Shown: in pieces, positions 6,036 to 6,959 of the stretch | Layout of the letters: every line of letters starts with the position of its first letter | Numbering within the stretch: the stretch's first letter is position 1 | Assembly (NCBI GenBank): GCA_002335345.1 | Contig: DDCS01000026.1 | Location: forward strand, 9,610 to 16,568 | Reading direction: 5' to 3' | DNA length: 6,959 bases | Source: Flavobacteriaceae bacterium UBA2000 | GTDB taxonomy: Bacteria; Bacteroidota; Bacteroidia; Flavobacteriales; Flavobacteriaceae | Position numbers and translations under genes: made by a program | The notes under the pieces: model-generated | Databases searched by the model: none | Seen by the model: only the letters and a program-made list of their open reading frames with translations | Told to the model about the DNA's origin: nothing

Positions 6036-6815
6036 ATGCCGATGAGTGATTCAATCAATGATAAAGGCCATGTACTTAGCCATAATCTCGATGGAGTAAA
6101 GACGATTGAGTTTGGCCATCCAGCCCATAACAGTTTACCCTCATACTTACTGGATCAGCTGGTTCAGAGCATTGATCATGCCTCCGAGGATCCTGAGGTC
6201 AAAGTTGTGATTTTGCGCAGCCATGGGGAGCGCAGTTTTTGCGCTGGGGCAAGTTTTCAGGAGTTGATTGCTATAGAAGATGAAACTCAAGGACTCGCTT
6301 TTTTTAGCGGGTTTGCACGAGTCATCAATGCCATGCGTCGCTGTAAAAAATTCATTATTGCCCGTGTACATGGAAAAGCCGTCGGTGGGGGCGTGGGGAT
6401 AATAGCGGCTGCTGATTACGCCGTGGCTGTTGAGTCTGCTGCGGTTAAATTGAGCGAATTGACCATTGGCATTGGTCCTTTTGTCATCGCACCCGCCGTT
6501 GCTCGTAAAATTGGTGTGGCTAATTTGAGCGCTTTGTCCCTCGATGCCCAGGGATTTAGATCTGCGCGTTGGGGTGAATCAAAAGGCCTTTACACTCAGG
6601 TCTTTGATACGGTCAAAGCTATGGACTTAGGCCTGGACCAACTATGCAGTGATTTAAAACAATATAATATCGAAGCCATGAGTGCTTTGAAGTCTGTACT
6701 TTGGTCAGGAACCGAGCATTGGGAGGAATTACTTTTAGAACGGGCTGCCCTGAGCGGACGTCTCGTACTGAGCCCTGAAACTAAAGCGCAACTTGCGTCT
6801 TACAAACAATCTTAA
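6036..6815 (+). CDS. enoyl-CoA hydratase/isomerase family protein, methylglutaconyl-CoA hydratase-like
   Basis: Crotonase-superfamily enzyme of normal length (259 residues), cytosolic, acting on an acyl-CoA thioester. Oxyanion-hole segments are present: SFCAGASF at 67-74 and HGKAVGGGVGIIAAADYAV at 112-130. Of the two glutamates used by classical enoyl-CoA hydratase, the one in the PE/SE position is kept (E141 in LSELTIGIGPF), but the GGGxE position holds Gly (G121). This GGGVG form occurs in LiuC/PaaG-like proteins and some isomerases, so the precise reaction (methylglutaconyl-CoA hydration in leucine breakdown, another hydration, or double-bond isomerisation) is uncertain. The C-terminal part (WGESKGLYTQVFDT, 179-192) fits the normal fold. 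The start could also be Met3 (6042); neither has a Shine-Dalgarno. Neighbours are functionally unrelated, so it is probably a single-gene transcript. Confidence 0.9.
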   Translation: MPMSDSINDKGHVLSHNLDGVKTIEFGHPAHNSLPSYLLDQLVQSIDHASEDPEVKVVILRSHGERSFCAGASFQELIAIEDETQGLAFFSGFARVINAMRRCKKFIIARVHGKAVGGGVGIIAAADYAVAVESAAVKLSELTIGIGPFVIAPAVARKIGVANLSALSLDAQGFRSARWGESKGLYTQVFDTVKAMDLGLDQLCSDLKQYNIEAMSALKSVLWSGTEHWEELLLERAALSGRLVLSPETKAQLASYKQS

Positions 6816-6841
6816 ATCGAAATAAAACCAATTTCAAATAA

Positions 6842-6860
6842 AATTTGATGACTAATTTGA
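6842..6860 (+). repeat. AATTTGA direct repeat, upstream of partial gene
   Basis: AATTTGA occurs at 6842-6848 and 6854-6860, one helix turn apart (12 nt), and the first copy also forms a perfect 6-bp inverted repeat with TCAAAT at 6834-6839 (3-nt loop). It lies 20 to 46 nt before the next start codon, overlapping a TAnnTTG-type -7 candidate (6853-6859). It could be an operator or chance in AT-rich DNA. There is no T run, so it is not a good terminator. Confidence 0.3.
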
Positions 6861-6879
6861 GTTAATAATTTACCCTATT

Positions 6880-6959
6880 ATGATGAAGCAATATTTTTTA
6901 GCGGCTGTGATGCTTTGGACCATTTCCTTGACGGCGCAATGGACCACGGATACAGAAAT
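6880..6959 (+). CDS. exported protein, 5' part only (cut by window edge)
   Basis: Twenty-six codons are visible before the window ends. They encode a clear signal peptide: MMKQYF, a hydrophobic core LAAVMLWTISL, then TAQ with predicted cleavage around residues 19-20, followed by WTTDTE. ATG 6880 and ATG 6883 are adjacent and both usable. The AQW-T-TDT opening of the mature part is reminiscent of large secreted Bacteroidota proteins, but too little is present to assign a family. The product is at least destined for the periplasm, outer membrane or exterior. Confidence 0.7.
   Translation, partial: MMKQYFLAAVMLWTISLTAQWTTDTE

Noticed and set aside
6147..6371. 74-codon - strand frame opposite the crotonase gene
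   Set aside because: Antisense shadow of a conserved coding region.
6834..6848. Perfect TCAAAT/ATTTGA hairpin after the crotonase gene as a terminator
   Set aside because: Stem is AT-rich, 6 bp, and is not followed by a T run; kept only as part of a possible operator repeat.

Overview
The window looks like chromosomal DNA of a member of the Bacteroidota, most likely a flavobacterium (class Flavobacteriia). Evidence: a GLPGLI-family protein (known essentially from this phylum) paired with a large outer-membrane barrel carrying a carboxypeptidase-regulatory-like N-terminal domain; several signal peptides ending in the 'AQ' typical of the phylum; A-rich leaders with almost no Shine-Dalgarno sequences; and moderate, somewhat AT-leaning base composition. 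No tRNA, rRNA, CRISPR array, insertion sequence, integrase or phage gene was seen. It reads as ordinary core or near-core genome, not a mobile island.

Layout. (1) 28-405 (+): a small, very acidic exported protein of unknown function, followed by a strong, nearly symmetrical hairpin terminator (425-454) that can also serve the convergent genes to its right. (2) 565-1988 (-): a two-gene leftward operon with a 5-nt gap, first an exported protein with beta-propeller-like repeats, then a deoxyribonucleoside kinase with an intact active site. (3) 1989-2211: an AT-rich divergent intergenic region with a clean 8-bp inverted repeat and a tandem TTAAC-type repeat. (4) 2212-5933 (+): a tightly coupled pair, a GLPGLI-family exported protein and a 948-residue TonB-dependent-receptor-like outer-membrane protein, ended by a moderate terminator. 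(5) 6036-6815 (+): a crotonase-superfamily enzyme resembling the methylglutaconyl-CoA hydratase/PaaG-like branch, lacking one of the two classical catalytic glutamates. (6) 6880-6959 (+): the first 26 codons of another exported protein, cut by the window edge.

How the genes fit together. The clearest functional unit is the GLPGLI/outer-membrane pair: a periplasmic or surface-exposed partner of unknown function and a barrel whose plug-like region resembles TonB-dependent transporters. They are separated by 2 nt and probably co-translated. The kinase (deoxynucleoside salvage) and its exported upstream partner share an operon with no obvious biochemical link. The crotonase probably belongs to acyl-CoA or branched-chain amino-acid catabolism and stands alone here. 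The least explained system in the window is the GLPGLI/barrel pair; both halves belong to families already known to occur together, so I would not call it wholly new.
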